Source: Blastococcus mobilis
GTDB taxonomy: Bacteria > Actinomycetota > Actinomycetes > Mycobacteriales > Geodermatophilaceae
Assembly: GCF_900188025.1 (NCBI RefSeq)
Contig: NZ_FZNO01000001.1
Location: 248,001 to 312,000, forward strand
Reading direction: 5' to 3'
Length of the DNA stretch: 64,000 nucleotides
In this document: positions 18,582 through 27,195 of the stretch, one piece after another
Numbering within the stretch: position 1 is the first letter of the stretch
How the letters are laid out: every line of letters starts with the position of its first letter
Program-made: the position numbers and the translations under genes
The notes under the pieces: generated by a model
Told to the model about the DNA's origin: nothing
The model's input: only the letters and a program-made list of their open reading frames with translations
Database searches by the model: none

Positions 18582-20273
18582 GTGGGACGACCTCGATCCC
18601 AGGCTGCCGCGGCTGCCCTCGCCGCCGCCGTCCTCGTGCTGGCGGGCTGCACCGGCGGCTCGGACCCGGGCGATGCGGAAGGCGGCGGCTCGGCCGTCTC
18701 GGCGACCGGGAACGACGTCAACCCGGTCGACCGGACCGACCTGGCCGGAGGCGGAGACCTGCGGTGGCCGCTCGATCAGCTGCCGCCGAACTACAACTAC
18801 AACCATCTCGACGGCGTGCTCCTCAGCAACGCCCAGGTCGTGTTCGCGCTGATGCCCAGGCCGTTCACCTTCACCGGGGACGGCACACCGAGCGTCAACG
18901 CGGACTACTTCGAGAGCATCGAGCTGACCTCGGAGGACCCCCAGGTCGTCACCTACGACGTCGACCCCGACGCGGTCTGGTCCGACGGCACCCCGATCAC
19001 CGTCGCCGACCTCGCCGCCCAATGGCGGGCTCTGAACGGCAGTGATCCGGCGTACCGGATCTCCGTCGCGACCGGCTACGAGGACATCGCGTCGGTCGAG
19101 CAGGGCGAGGACGACAAGCAGGCTGTCGTGACCTTCGCCAACCGCTACACGGACTGGCGGGGGCTGTTCGACCCGCTCTATCCGGCGTCCACGAACGGCG
19201 ACCCGGACGTGTTCAACACCGGATGGGTCCAGCGGCCACAGGTGACCGCGGGGCCGTTCCGGCTGCAGGGCGTCGACCCCACCGCCCAGACGATCACGCT
19301 GGAGCGCAACCCGGAGTGGTGGGGCGACCCGCCGATCCTCGACCGGATCATCTATCGGACGCTCGACCCCGACGCGCAGGTCGACGCCCTGATCAACGGC
19401 GAGCTCGACTTCATCAACGTCGGACCCGACGTGAACAAGCTGCAGCGGGCGCAGGGCTCGGACGGCATCGAGATCCGCCGCGCTCGTGGGCCCAGCTTCC
19501 GGGTGATCACGCTCAACGGCACGTCTCCGGTGCTGTCCGACGTCGCGGTCCGGCAGGCCCTGGCCGCGGCGATCGACCGCCAGGCCATCGCCGACGCGTT
19601 GATCGGCCCGCTGGGTGGGGACCCCGCGAAGCTGGACAACCACATCTTCGTGCCCAATCAGCCGGGCTACCAGGACAACGCCGGAGACCTCTCCGAGCCC
19701 GACATCGAGGCGGCCAACGCGCGGCTGGAACAGGCCGGCTGGACCCGCGAGGGCGGGGACACCCGCACCAAGGGCGGCCAGGAGCTGGTCATCCGCTTCG
19801 TCATCCCCTCCGCCGTCGCCATCGGTACTCAGGAGGCGCAGCTGGTACAGGGCATGCTCGAAGAGGTCGGAGCCCGGGTCGACATCCAGACCGTCCCGGT
19901 CGGGGACTTCTTCGACACCTACGTCTTCCCCGGTGACTTCGACATGACGGTGTTCTCCCTGTACGGCACGCCGTTCCCCATCAGTGCCGCCGCATCGTTC
20001 TACGAGCAGCCGGAGGGTGACGAGATCCAGCAGAACTACGCCCGGATCGGCACGCAGGAGATCGACGACCTCTTCGCCCAGGCGATCCAGGAGCTGGACC
20101 CGGACAAGGCCCGCGAGACGGCCAACCGGATCGACGCCCTCATCTGGGAGGAGGTCCACTCGCTGCCCCTCTACCAGCGGCCGGACGTCGTCGCGGCCGC
20201 GGACACCCTGGCCAACTACGGCGCGCTGGGATTCGCCTCTGTCCGGTACCAGGACATCGGCTTCACCGAGTGA
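18582..20273 (+). CDS. Lipoprotein solute-binding protein, family 5 (peptide type)
   Basis: A 563-residue extracytoplasmic binding protein of the SBP_bac_5 family that delivers substrate to the permeases upstream. The N-terminus is a lipoprotein signal ending in the lipobox LAGC, with Cys23 as the lipidated residue. The conserved family segment VAVRQALAAAIDRQAIADAL is central, and the region PEWWGDPPILDRIIYR precedes it. The GTG at 18582 follows GGAGG by five bases, as in the first permease gene. The gene closes the operon, and an inverted repeat follows the stop. Ligand specificity cannot be read from the sequence; a peptide is most likely by family. Confidence 0.95.
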   Translation: MGRPRSQAAAAALAAAVLVLAGCTGGSDPGDAEGGGSAVSATGNDVNPVDRTDLAGGGDLRWPLDQLPPNYNYNHLDGVLLSNAQVVFALMPRPFTFTGDGTPSVNADYFESIELTSEDPQVVTYDVDPDAVWSDGTPITVADLAAQWRALNGSDPAYRISVATGYEDIASVEQGEDDKQAVVTFANRYTDWRGLFDPLYPASTNGDPDVFNTGWVQRPQVTAGPFRLQGVDPTAQTITLERNPEWWGDPPILDRIIYRTLDPDAQVDALINGELDFINVGPDVNKLQRAQGSDGIEIRRARGPSFRVITLNGTSPVLSDVAVRQALAAAIDRQAIADALIGPLGGDPAKLDNHIFVPNQPGYQDNAGDLSEPDIEAANARLEQAGWTREGGDTRTKGGQELVIRFVIPSAVAIGTQEAQLVQGMLEEVGARVDIQTVPVGDFFDTYVFPGDFDMTVFSLYGTPFPISAAASFYEQPEGDEIQQNYARIGTQEIDDLFAQAIQELDPDKARETANRIDALIWEEVHSLPLYQRPDVVAAADTLANYGALGFASVRYQDIGFTE

Positions 20274-20328
20274 GGTCCGCCCGCCTCCGGCCGCCGGGGG
20301 ACGGTGGCGCGGAGGACGGACGGACCTC
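20272..20328 (+). terminator. Probable terminator of the ABC importer operon
   Basis: Paired blocks GAGGTCCG (20272-20279) with CGGACCTC (20321-20328), and CCTCCG (20284-20289) with CGGAGG (20310-20315), give an interrupted stem. The left arm begins at the stop codon of the binding protein. There is no U tract. Confidence 0.5.
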
Positions 20329-20420
20329 GGGAGAACTCACGTGCGACGGTCCGGGACGACCGGCTGAAGCCGTATCGGCGCTCTCCCCGTCAGCCGACGA
20401 AGCGGATCGCGTCGCAGCCT

Positions 20421-20588
20421 CTACCGGCACATCCGGGGGCCCCGGATGCGGGTTCGGGCGGAATGGTTCGGATATCCGGCCGGCAGTCGGGTGCAGGTGC
20501 GCCGGTTCTCGACGGGAATGGCGTACGGATCCGTTTCCCGGGTCATGTGGACGTAGAGAATCGCGTCGGCAGGATCGTAGGTGTTCAC
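20421..20588 (-). CDS. Possible 55-residue small protein of unknown function
   Basis: Begins with GTG at 20588 and is preceded by a strong AGGAGG site five bases upstream, ending at TAG 20421. The peptide starts MNTYDPADAILYVHMT and ends with a basic tail containing RRTCTRL and RTRIRGPRMCR; it has two Cys residues. Nothing in it matches a family I know. Two things support it: the ribosome binding site, and a GGTATCA element 142 bases upstream in the same orientation as those upstream of other genes here. Against it is its shortness and isolated position in a 660-base gap. The basic C-terminus suggests nucleic-acid or membrane contact, but this is speculative. Confidence 0.45.
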   Translation of the reverse strand: MNTYDPADAILYVHMTRETDPYAIPVENRRTCTRLPAGYPNHSARTRIRGPRMCR

Positions 20589-21097
20589 CGATTCCTCCTG
20601 TGCCTTGCGCGGTAGCCCGGGGGCCACACGGGTCGCCGCCGGATCGCGGTGGCCGGTCGGTCCGCGGGTCGCTCCTCCGGAGAGGACGTGGCTGGCGAAC
20701 CTGCTTCTCAGAGCCGAGCCGATGTCTTCTGATACCGGCCCGGAATCCGGCTCGACCAGGCCTCCGGCCCGGTCCGGACGGGTGGGAACGGTCCTCGTGA
20801 TCGGGTGACTTCCGGAGAGGGAAGGTCGACCCGTCCGAGTCCGCGGAAATGCCGCGGAAACGTACGCATCGACTCGCGGACGACTCGGAGCGAGAGAGAC
20901 GGGCGAGCGTCGGGACGACGATGCATGGGGAGGACGATGCGTGGGAGGCGGACCCTGCGGCGCGCAGCCCATGGGGGAGTGGGTGGCTGACTCGGGAGGC
21001 CCCGGGCGCAGGAGTCCCGCGCCGGTCGCCGACCGGTGCGCGCCGTCGCGGACGGAGGCCATCGATCGTCGGCCGGCGGGGCGCACTTCCGGGACCG
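20589..21097. other. Intergenic region before repeat copy B
   Basis: About 510 bases with no convincing larger gene. It contains the GGTATCA element at 20730-20736 and a short direct repeat (GACGATGC followed by a TGGG run) near 20918-20955. The 612-bp repeat copy begins at 21098. Confidence 0.5.
20730..20736 (-). promoter_or_regulatory. GGTATCA element upstream of the 55-residue ORF
   Basis: Minus-strand GGTATCA, 142 bases before the GTG at 20588. Same orientation rule as the other copies. Confidence 0.4.
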
Positions 21098-21710
21098 CGT
21101 ATCCGGGCGGGTGTGTGCGGTATCCGTCTGTGCGAGGGCTTGGCTCGGTGGAGGGGTGGGAGTGCGACGGGCAGTTCCTGGCGGTCCGTCGCGTGGGGGT
21201 GCACGATGCACCAGCAGGCCTGGACCCAGGTGAAGGGTGGTCATCGCCGGTGACATCGCAGGGCTGGGACGAGGACGACCTGCTGGAGGAGCTGCGCACG
21301 GCGCTGCGTCGGGCCGGGGCGCCGACGCCGAGGATGGTCGCCGCGGGGGAGGCGGCGTTCTCCTGGCGGACGGTGGACGCCGAGCTGGCCGCGCTCACCC
21401 ATGATTCGCTGGCCGGGGAGTCGGTGCTGGTCCGCAGCGGGGAGGCGGCGCCGCGGTCGCTGGTCTTCGAGGGGCGGCGGCTGTCGGTGGAGCTGGACGA
21501 GGGCGAGGAGGGCCTGGTCGGTCAGCTGCTGCCGCCGGCCGCCGGGGAGGTGTCCCTGCTGGGGCCCGACGGGGCGGAGCTGGCGCATGCCGAGATCGAC
21601 GAGCTGGGCTGCTTCTGCTTCGAGTCGTCGGCGGCCGGTCCGGTCCGGTTGCGCTGCCGAACCGGGTCCGGTGCGCTGCTGACCGACTGGTTCCGACTCT
21701 GACCCTCGAC
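21098..21710 (+). repeat. 613-bp direct repeat, copy B
   Basis: Partner of 9534-10145, offset by 11,564-11,565 bases. It includes the presumed promoter region and the whole small gene. The flanking DNA on both sides is unrelated to that of copy A. Confidence 0.97.
21250..21702 (+). CDS. CHAT/subtilase module small protein, copy B
   Basis: The 150-residue product is identical to that of 9685-10137. The four nucleotide differences between the genes (for example GCTGACC versus GCTCACC) are all silent. As in copy A, the gene is convergent with an S8 protease gene, which is followed by a divergent TPR-CHAT gene. The GTG start at 21250 is inferred from conserved coding character. Because the untranslated upstream 150 bp is also conserved, identity more likely reflects recent copying or gene conversion than selection on protein alone. 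Function unknown. Confidence 0.8.
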   Translation: MTSQGWDEDDLLEELRTALRRAGAPTPRMVAAGEAAFSWRTVDAELAALTHDSLAGESVLVRSGEAAPRSLVFEGRRLSVELDEGEEGLVGQLLPPAAGEVSLLGPDGAELAHAEIDELGCFCFESSAAGPVRLRCRTGSGALLTDWFRL

Positions 21711-21783
21711 CCACCGGGCCCTGCACCGCCTCGATCGTCCGGCGTCGCCGGCGCCCCTCTGGTCCTCCCTGGCGCGAGCAGCC

Positions 21784-23148
21784 TCAGGCAAGGAGGCGCA
21801 GGAACGGCGGTCGCCGAGGGGCCGGCTTCGGGCGCGCCTCCTCGGCAGCCGGCCCCTTGCGCGCGGTGACGACGGGCTGGGGTGCCCCGGCAGCCCGCGC
21901 CTTCGCGGATTCCTTCGCCGCCCGCTCCGAGAGCTCCTTCCATGCGGCTCGCGCGGACGTACGCCCCGGCACGGTCCCGGCGGCGATCGCTCCGCTCACC
22001 AGGGCGGCCGCGAAGGAGCTGCCGCTCCACGTGGCGTAGCCCTCGAACGTCCGCACCTCGGGCTCTTCCTTCGTCTGCGCCTCGGGCGCTTCCTTCGTCC
22101 GTGCGTCGTCGGTGCGAACGGGGATGTCTCCGTGCAGGAAGGCGGAGGTGACCTTCACGCCGTTGGACCACACGTCGATCCAGGGAGCGTCGTCCGGTGT
22201 GAACTTCGCCGGCTTCCCCTCGTTGCCCGCCGCGCCGACGGCGATGACGTCGTCGAGTGCCGCCGGCCAGGCAGGCTTGTTCTTCTCCCAGGAACGCTTC
22301 TCCTTCTCCGGGTAACCGTGGTTGCCGGCGGCGGCCACCACCACGATGTCCGGGTCGAGGCGGTCGATCGCGGTGGCCAGGACCAGGGGCGGCTGGCCGT
22401 CCTCGGTGTAGCACACGATCGAGAGGTTGAGAACGTCCACGCCGGTCCTGCCGACCGCGACGATCTGCTTGGCGAGGTCCCAGGATTCGGCCGCACCGTC
22501 CTCCTCGCCCAGCACCTTCCGCACCTCGACCGTGCAGCCGGGCGCCATACTCAGCACGAGGCCGGTGACGAAGGTGCCATGGCAGCCGATCGAGGACTCG
22601 GGCTCATCATCCAGGAAGTCCGCAGGGGAACCGATGCAGCGTCCCTCGAGGTCCGGATGCGCGAACACCGCCGTGTCCAGCACCGCGACGCGGGCGCCGA
22701 GTCCCGGCCGATGGGCCATCCGCGGCCGCGGCCGCGGCCCCCCGGTCGGCGGTTCGGGGTCGGATTCGCCGCCGTGCCCGATCTGTCCCGTCTCTCCGGC
22801 ACCTTCGACGCGCCCGACCAGCCGGTTCTTCCCCAGGGTCGGGGTCCATCCCGCGTACCTGGCCGCGAAGTAGTCGCGCAGCGCCGTCAGGTCCCGGTCC
22901 AGGGCGGTCCGGGCATGCGGGGCCTGCTCCTGCTCGGTGCGCTCCTCGATCTTCGCCGCTATGCGGTTCGCTGTGTCCTCGTCGTTGAGTCGCAGGAGAG
23001 CCAGGCCGAGGTCGTCGCTGCGCTCGGCCTCGGTGAAGTCGACGCCGAGGTCCTCCAGCGTCGCGACGACGAGATCTGCGTGCTCGAGGGCCACGACGAG
23101 GTCCGCCGTCCTGTAGAAGGCGTTGCGTTCCCCCTGTGGCTCGCCCAT
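21784..23148 (-). CDS. Cytoplasmic S8 subtilisin-like protease, module B
   Basis: A 454-residue serine protease with Asp158 (VAVLDTAV), His190 (GCHGTFVTG), Asn276 (AAAGNHG) and Ser378 (WSGSSFAAAL). The usual GTSMA is GSSFA but the nucleophile is kept. The N-terminal 140 residues are helical and charged and not homologous by eye to module A. An insert rich in Lys, Glu and Pro (about residues 340-368) precedes the catalytic Ser, and a basic Ala/Pro tail of about 50 residues ends the protein. No signal peptide. The ATG at 23148 has a GGGGGG-type ribosome binding site. It is divergent from the second CHAT gene. Sequence distance from module A suggests an old duplication or separate acquisition. 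Confidence 0.92.
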   Translation of the reverse strand: MGEPQGERNAFYRTADLVVALEHADLVVATLEDLGVDFTEAERSDDLGLALLRLNDEDTANRIAAKIEERTEQEQAPHARTALDRDLTALRDYFAARYAGWTPTLGKNRLVGRVEGAGETGQIGHGGESDPEPPTGGPRPRPRMAHRPGLGARVAVLDTAVFAHPDLEGRCIGSPADFLDDEPESSIGCHGTFVTGLVLSMAPGCTVEVRKVLGEEDGAAESWDLAKQIVAVGRTGVDVLNLSIVCYTEDGQPPLVLATAIDRLDPDIVVVAAAGNHGYPEKEKRSWEKNKPAWPAALDDVIAVGAAGNEGKPAKFTPDDAPWIDVWSNGVKVTSAFLHGDIPVRTDDARTKEAPEAQTKEEPEVRTFEGYATWSGSSFAAALVSGAIAAGTVPGRTSARAAWKELSERAAKESAKARAAGAPQPVVTARKGPAAEEARPKPAPRRPPFLRLLA

Positions 23149-23271
23149 GACTGCCCCCTACGCCGGTGTGCCCGTTGAGTCAGCGAGTCTCGCGGTCCAT
23201 GGCACCTGGGCGGAATCACGGGGGCCGCGAAGCCGGTTGACTGACCCGTGCCGCGAGCGCACCGTCGTCAC

Positions 23272-25968
23272 ATGAGCTCCGTGGGTCACCTGCTCACGCA
23301 GGAAGCGCCCGACCCCGACGGAGAGCTGCGGGAATCGGCGGCCCGGGCGATGCAGCTGGCCGCCACCCGCCCGGAGGAGGCGCGTGCCATCGGCACGCCG
23401 GTGGTGGAGCCTGCTCGCCGGATGGGCGCCTGGCAGACGGTGAGCCTGGCCGAACGCGCCCTCGGGGTCGCGGCCATGAACCTCAACGAAATCGACGTGG
23501 CGGTGGCTCACCTGCGGGCGGCGGTGGCGGCGGGGGCGCGGGCCCGTTCCCGGGCCCGCACGGGAGAGGCACGGATGAGCCTGGCCTCGGCGCTCGTGCT
23601 GCGCGGGCAGGCCGGCCCGGCGATCCGCGAGATCGACGCGGCCGTCCGCGACCTCGAGGGAGTGCAGGCTGCCCGCGCGCGCGTCCAGCGGGCGGCGATC
23701 ATGCAGGAACTGGGAAAGGACGACGCCGCGCTCGAGGAGCTCCGCCGGACCCTACCGGTGCTCCGGCAGGCCGGCGAGATCGAGTGGGCTGTCCGCGCTC
23801 TCTCCAACCGCAGCCTGATCCACGCCGGGCGGCGTGCATTCGGGGCGGCTGAGGCGGACCTGCGCGACGCCCGTCGGCTCTCCCTCGATCATGATCTCGA
23901 CCTGTTGGTTGCGTTCGCCGAGCAGAACCTCGGTTGCGTCAAGGCCAAGCGGGGCGATGTGCCGGTCGCCTTGCGGCACTTCGACGCCGCCCAGGAGCGT
24001 TACCGGCGGTGCGGTGTGGTGCAGGCGTCGCTGCTGGTCGACAGGGCCGAGGTCCTGCTGTCCGTGCGACTGCTCGACGAGGCCCGGGAGACGGTCGAGG
24101 CCGCCGTGGTCGCCTACCAGCAACAGAAGCGCGACGTCCACCAGCCCGAGGCGCAGCTTCTGCTGTCGACCGTGGCTCTCGTCCAGGGGGACACGGTGAC
24201 CGCCGCCGCGAGCGCCGACGCCGCGGTGGCCGGCTTCCGCCGGCTGGGACGAGCGAACTCGCTGGCCCTGGCCCGGTTCGCCCGGCTGCAGGCCCAGGTG
24301 GCGGCCGACCCCCGGGGCATCAGCCCGGAGCGCGCGGCACGGGTCGCAGCGGACCTGGAGGCGGCCAGCTGGAAGGTTCCGGCTCTCGAGGCGCGCGTCC
24401 TGGCCGGCCGCATGGCCCTGGACCAGGGCCGCCCGGCCGTGGCACGCCACCATCTGTCGACGGCCAGCCGCGCCAGGCACGCCGGCCCCGCCGACGCTCG
24501 TGCCCGCGCATGGCACGCGGAGGCGCTGCTCCGCCGCGCCGACGGGCGCCGGACAGCCGCGTTGTCGGCGCTGCGGGCCGGGCTGCGCATCGTCGAGGAG
24601 TACCAGGCCACCCTGGGTGCGACCGAGCTCCGGGCGCACGTCAGCCTCCAGCGTGGGTCGATCGCCCGGGTGGGCCTGCGGATGGCGCTCGAGGGCCAGG
24701 ATCCGCGGGGCGTGCTCTGGTGGGCCGAACGCGGGCGCGCCAGTGCCCTGCGGCTTCGCCCTGCCCAGCCACCGGACCACCCGGAGCTCGCCCGCGACCT
24801 GGCGGACCTCCGGTCGACGATGGCGGAGATCGAAGCGGCCCGCGGGGAGGGCCGTTCCGACTACGCGCTGGTCGCCCGTCAGGTCGTGCTCGAGCGCCGC
24901 ATCCGCGACCGCTGTCGGACCCTCACGGCTGGTGACGACGGCGAGCGCCGGATGCGCCGGCACTCCGTGAGCGAGCTGACCGAACCCCTCGGCGACGCCG
25001 CTCTCGTGGAGTACGTCGAACTGGAGGGTGACCTCCACGCCGTCACGATCGCCGGTGGCCGCATCCGGATGCACTTCCTCGGCCGCACGGAGACGGTGCG
25101 ACAGGTGCTGACGCACGTGCCCTTCGCCCTGCACCGGCTGGTCAAGCCCCGGGCCGGCTCGGCGGGTCGGGAGGCCGGTCGGGAGGCCGCGGCCAAGGCG
25201 GTGCTCCAGCGGGCGGCGAGTGGCTTCGACGACCTGCTGCTGGGCCCTCTGCGGCGCGAGGTGGGAGATCGCCCGCTCGTCGTGGTCCCCACCGGTGCCC
25301 TGCAGTCGCTGCCCTGGTCGGTCCTGCCCTCCTGCCGGGGCCGGCCGGTGACCGTCAGTCCGTCGGCGACGATGTGGCACCAGGCGGTCAGCCGGCCCCG
25401 CCCGCCGGACGGCGCTCCGGTCGTCGTCGTGGCCGGTCCCGGCCTGCCGGGTGCGACGATCGAAGCCTCGGCCATCGCGGAGCTGTACCGCGGCTCCATC
25501 CTGCTGTCCGGCGCGGCGGCGACGGCCCCGAGGCTGACCGCGCACATGAACGGCGCCGCCGTGCTGCACCTGGCCGCCCACGGCAACATGCGCTCGGACA
25601 ACCCGTTGTTCTCGTCGCTGACGCTCGCGGACGGTCCGTTGACCGTGTACGAGCTGGAACGCCTGACCCACCCGCCCCATCACGTGATCCTGGCCGCCTG
25701 CGACACCGGTCGGCCGCACATCGTCGCCGGCGAGGAGCTGTTGGGCTTCGGCGCCGCACTGCTCGGCGGTGGTACCGCGACGCTGGTCGCGCCCGTCATG
25801 CCGGTACCGGACGCCGCGACGGTGCCGTTGATGCGGTCCTACCACGAGGGGCTGCGGACCGGTCGGTCGCCGGCCGAGGCACTCGCGGCCGCCCAGTCGG
25901 GGCTCGACGCCGAGGACACCGCCTCCCGAGCTGCCGCCGCAGCGTTCGTGTGCCTGGGGGCCGGGTAG
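23272..25968 (+). CDS. TPR-CHAT caspase-like protease, module B
   Basis: An 898-residue protein with TPR-like helical repeats over most of residues 20-560 and a C-terminal CHAT domain (about 610-898). The dyad is His770 in LHLAAHGNM and Cys810 in ILAACDTGRP. Block SDNPLFSSLTLADGPLTVYE is shared with the module A protein (SPLFSALHLDDGPLTVYD), while the TPR parts are weakly alike. The ATG at 23272 is chosen; a GTG at 23248 is possible, and neither has a clear ribosome binding site, so leaderless translation may apply. It is divergent from the S8 gene and convergent with the sigma factor gene. Predicted active cysteine protease; trigger and target unknown. Confidence 0.9.
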   Translation: MSSVGHLLTQEAPDPDGELRESAARAMQLAATRPEEARAIGTPVVEPARRMGAWQTVSLAERALGVAAMNLNEIDVAVAHLRAAVAAGARARSRARTGEARMSLASALVLRGQAGPAIREIDAAVRDLEGVQAARARVQRAAIMQELGKDDAALEELRRTLPVLRQAGEIEWAVRALSNRSLIHAGRRAFGAAEADLRDARRLSLDHDLDLLVAFAEQNLGCVKAKRGDVPVALRHFDAAQERYRRCGVVQASLLVDRAEVLLSVRLLDEARETVEAAVVAYQQQKRDVHQPEAQLLLSTVALVQGDTVTAAASADAAVAGFRRLGRANSLALARFARLQAQVAADPRGISPERAARVAADLEAASWKVPALEARVLAGRMALDQGRPAVARHHLSTASRARHAGPADARARAWHAEALLRRADGRRTAALSALRAGLRIVEEYQATLGATELRAHVSLQRGSIARVGLRMALEGQDPRGVLWWAERGRASALRLRPAQPPDHPELARDLADLRSTMAEIEAARGEGRSDYALVARQVVLERRIRDRCRTLTAGDDGERRMRRHSVSELTEPLGDAALVEYVELEGDLHAVTIAGGRIRMHFLGRTETVRQVLTHVPFALHRLVKPRAGSAGREAGREAAAKAVLQRAASGFDDLLLGPLRREVGDRPLVVVPTGALQSLPWSVLPSCRGRPVTVSPSATMWHQAVSRPRPPDGAPVVVVAGPGLPGATIEASAIAELYRGSILLSGAAATAPRLTAHMNGAAVLHLAAHGNMRSDNPLFSSLTLADGPLTVYELERLTHPPHHVILAACDTGRPHIVAGEELLGFGAALLGGGTATLVAPVMPVPDAATVPLMRSYHEGLRTGRSPAEALAAAQSGLDAEDTASRAAAAAFVCLGAG

Positions 25969-25970
25969 CG

Positions 25971-25998
25971 CCGTCGGCCGTCGGCCGTCGGCCGTCGG
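25971..25998. repeat. Four tandem copies of CCGTCGG
   Basis: The heptamer CCGTCGG occurs four times head to tail in the 34-base gap between the convergent CHAT B and sigma factor genes. It is probably a slippage repeat; no function is evident. Confidence 0.9.
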
Positions 25999-26002
25999 CG
26001 GC

Positions 26003-26578
26003 TCAGGCGTTGAGCAGCGCCTGAACGGCCTGGAAGGCGCGCACCCGGGAGAGGGCGCGGGCCCGAGTGGGTCCGATGCTCCCGATCGGGATGCCGAGGC
26101 GCCGGCTGATCTCGTCGTAGGACACGGGCGGGTCCTCGACGAGCAGCAGCAGCAGTGTCCGCTGCCGTTCCGGCAGCTCGGCCAGGGCCATGAGCAGCGC
26201 CTCGTGCCGCTCGGCCGCGAGCAGGTCGGAGTCCACGGCGGGCTCGCCGGCCCCGTCCGGCCACCCCTCCTCCCCGAGATCGGCCGGGGACACCAACCGC
26301 TGCTTCCTGATCACGTGCAGGCACTCGTTGCGCGTGGTCGTGACGATCCAGCCGGGCAGCGCCGCGGGTTCCCGGATGCCGCCGAGGTTCTCCACGAGCC
26401 GCAGCCACACGGTCTGGACCACGTCCTCGGCGTCACTGCCCTGCAGGCGGTGCCGGCGGACGACCGACAGCACCAGCGGCGTGTACCGGTCGACGAGGGC
26501 GTTCCAGGACGCGTGGTCACCGTCGAGAGCGGCGGCCACGAGCTGCGAGACCGGGTTCTCGTCTCCGTCGCGATCCAA
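26003..26578 (-). CDS. ECF-type RNA polymerase sigma factor
   Basis: A 191-residue sigma-70 family factor with region 2 (LVDRYTPLVLSVVRRHRLQG, then DAEDVVQTVWLRLVENL) and region 4 (LPERQRTLLLLLVEDPPVSY, then the helix-turn-helix DEISRRLGIPIGSIGPTRARAL). It would redirect RNA polymerase to a specific promoter set. The start codon is TTG at 26578, preceded by AGGGGGG, suggesting weak translation. No anti-sigma membrane protein lies next to it; instead there is a 68-residue helical protein upstream and a CHAT protease downstream. Control by proteolysis is a reasonable hypothesis. Whether it reads the GTATCA elements in this window is untested. Confidence 0.92.
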   Translation of the reverse strand: MDRDGDENPVSQLVAAALDGDHASWNALVDRYTPLVLSVVRRHRLQGSDAEDVVQTVWLRLVENLGGIREPAALPGWIVTTTRNECLHVIRKQRLVSPADLGEEGWPDGAGEPAVDSDLLAAERHEALLMALAELPERQRTLLLLLVEDPPVSYDEISRRLGIPIGSIGPTRARALSRVRAFQAVQALLNA

Positions 26579-26667
26579 CGGTCCCCCCTCTCGCGGGGCT
26601 GTGACGGTGCAGGCCAGCGTAGCGGCGTCGCTGTCGGAGCGAGGCCGCGCGGACCCGCCGTCGGTGT

Positions 26668-26874
26668 TCAGTGGGGGGTGCCGCGGACGGCGGACACCCG
26701 GTGCAGATCGGACTCGAGGACGCTGCTGGTCAGCGCGGCCCGTTCGGCCTCCGCCCGGGCCAGCTCCGCGCGTATGTCGGAGACGACGTCGGAGAGAACT
26801 TGCAGGTACTCCAGCTTCTCCGCCAGGCTCAGGTGCCGGAAGGCCGTGGAGCCGGCAGCCGTCTGATCGTTCAT
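26668..26874 (-). CDS. Small helical protein upstream of the sigma factor
   Basis: A 68-residue protein. Residues 12-52 form a charged amphipathic helical stretch (SLAEKLEYLQVLSDVVSDIR followed by an Ala/Glu-rich helix) that could make a coiled coil. The ATG at 26874 follows GAGG at good spacing. It lies 89 bases before the sigma gene on the same strand and is probably co-transcribed with it; a GGTATCA element is 189 bases upstream. I do not recognise it. A role as an antagonist or partner of the sigma factor is suggested by position and shape only. Confidence 0.7.
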   Translation of the reverse strand: MNDQTAAGSTAFRHLSLAEKLEYLQVLSDVVSDIRAELARAEAERAALTSSVLESDLHRVSAVRGTPH

Positions 26875-27195
26875 CGTGGTCCTCGGTGGGTGGGGATGAC
26901 CGGCACAGCGGACTGCCCCACGGACGGGCATGCCGGAAAGGAGACGGTCAGCACGGCAGATCCACCTCCGATGGGCGCGTTCTGCGTTGTGGTCCACGGT
27001 CCGATCACCGGCCGTGCCACGGTCGACGCGCTGTACCTCCTCGGAGCCCGGGAGGAATCGGCTGATACCGGATCGACCGGCGGCCCTGGACTTCGATGCG
27101 GCCGCGCCGACCCGGTCAGGCCGCCGGCCGACCTGTCCGGCGTCACCTCGCTCCCGGGGGCGTCGGGAATGCGGGCGTCCCCGAGCGCCTGGTGG
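26875..27195. other. Intergenic region upstream of the 68-residue gene
   Basis: 321 bases between PIG-L and the 68-residue gene, both on the minus strand. It holds the GGTATCA element at 27063-27069 and no convincing gene. Confidence 0.5.
27063..27069 (-). promoter_or_regulatory. GGTATCA element upstream of the 68-residue/sigma pair
   Basis: Minus-strand GGTATCA 189 bases before the ATG at 26874. If it is a promoter, the sigma gene would lie under the same element as the other genes listed, allowing autoregulation. Confidence 0.45.
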
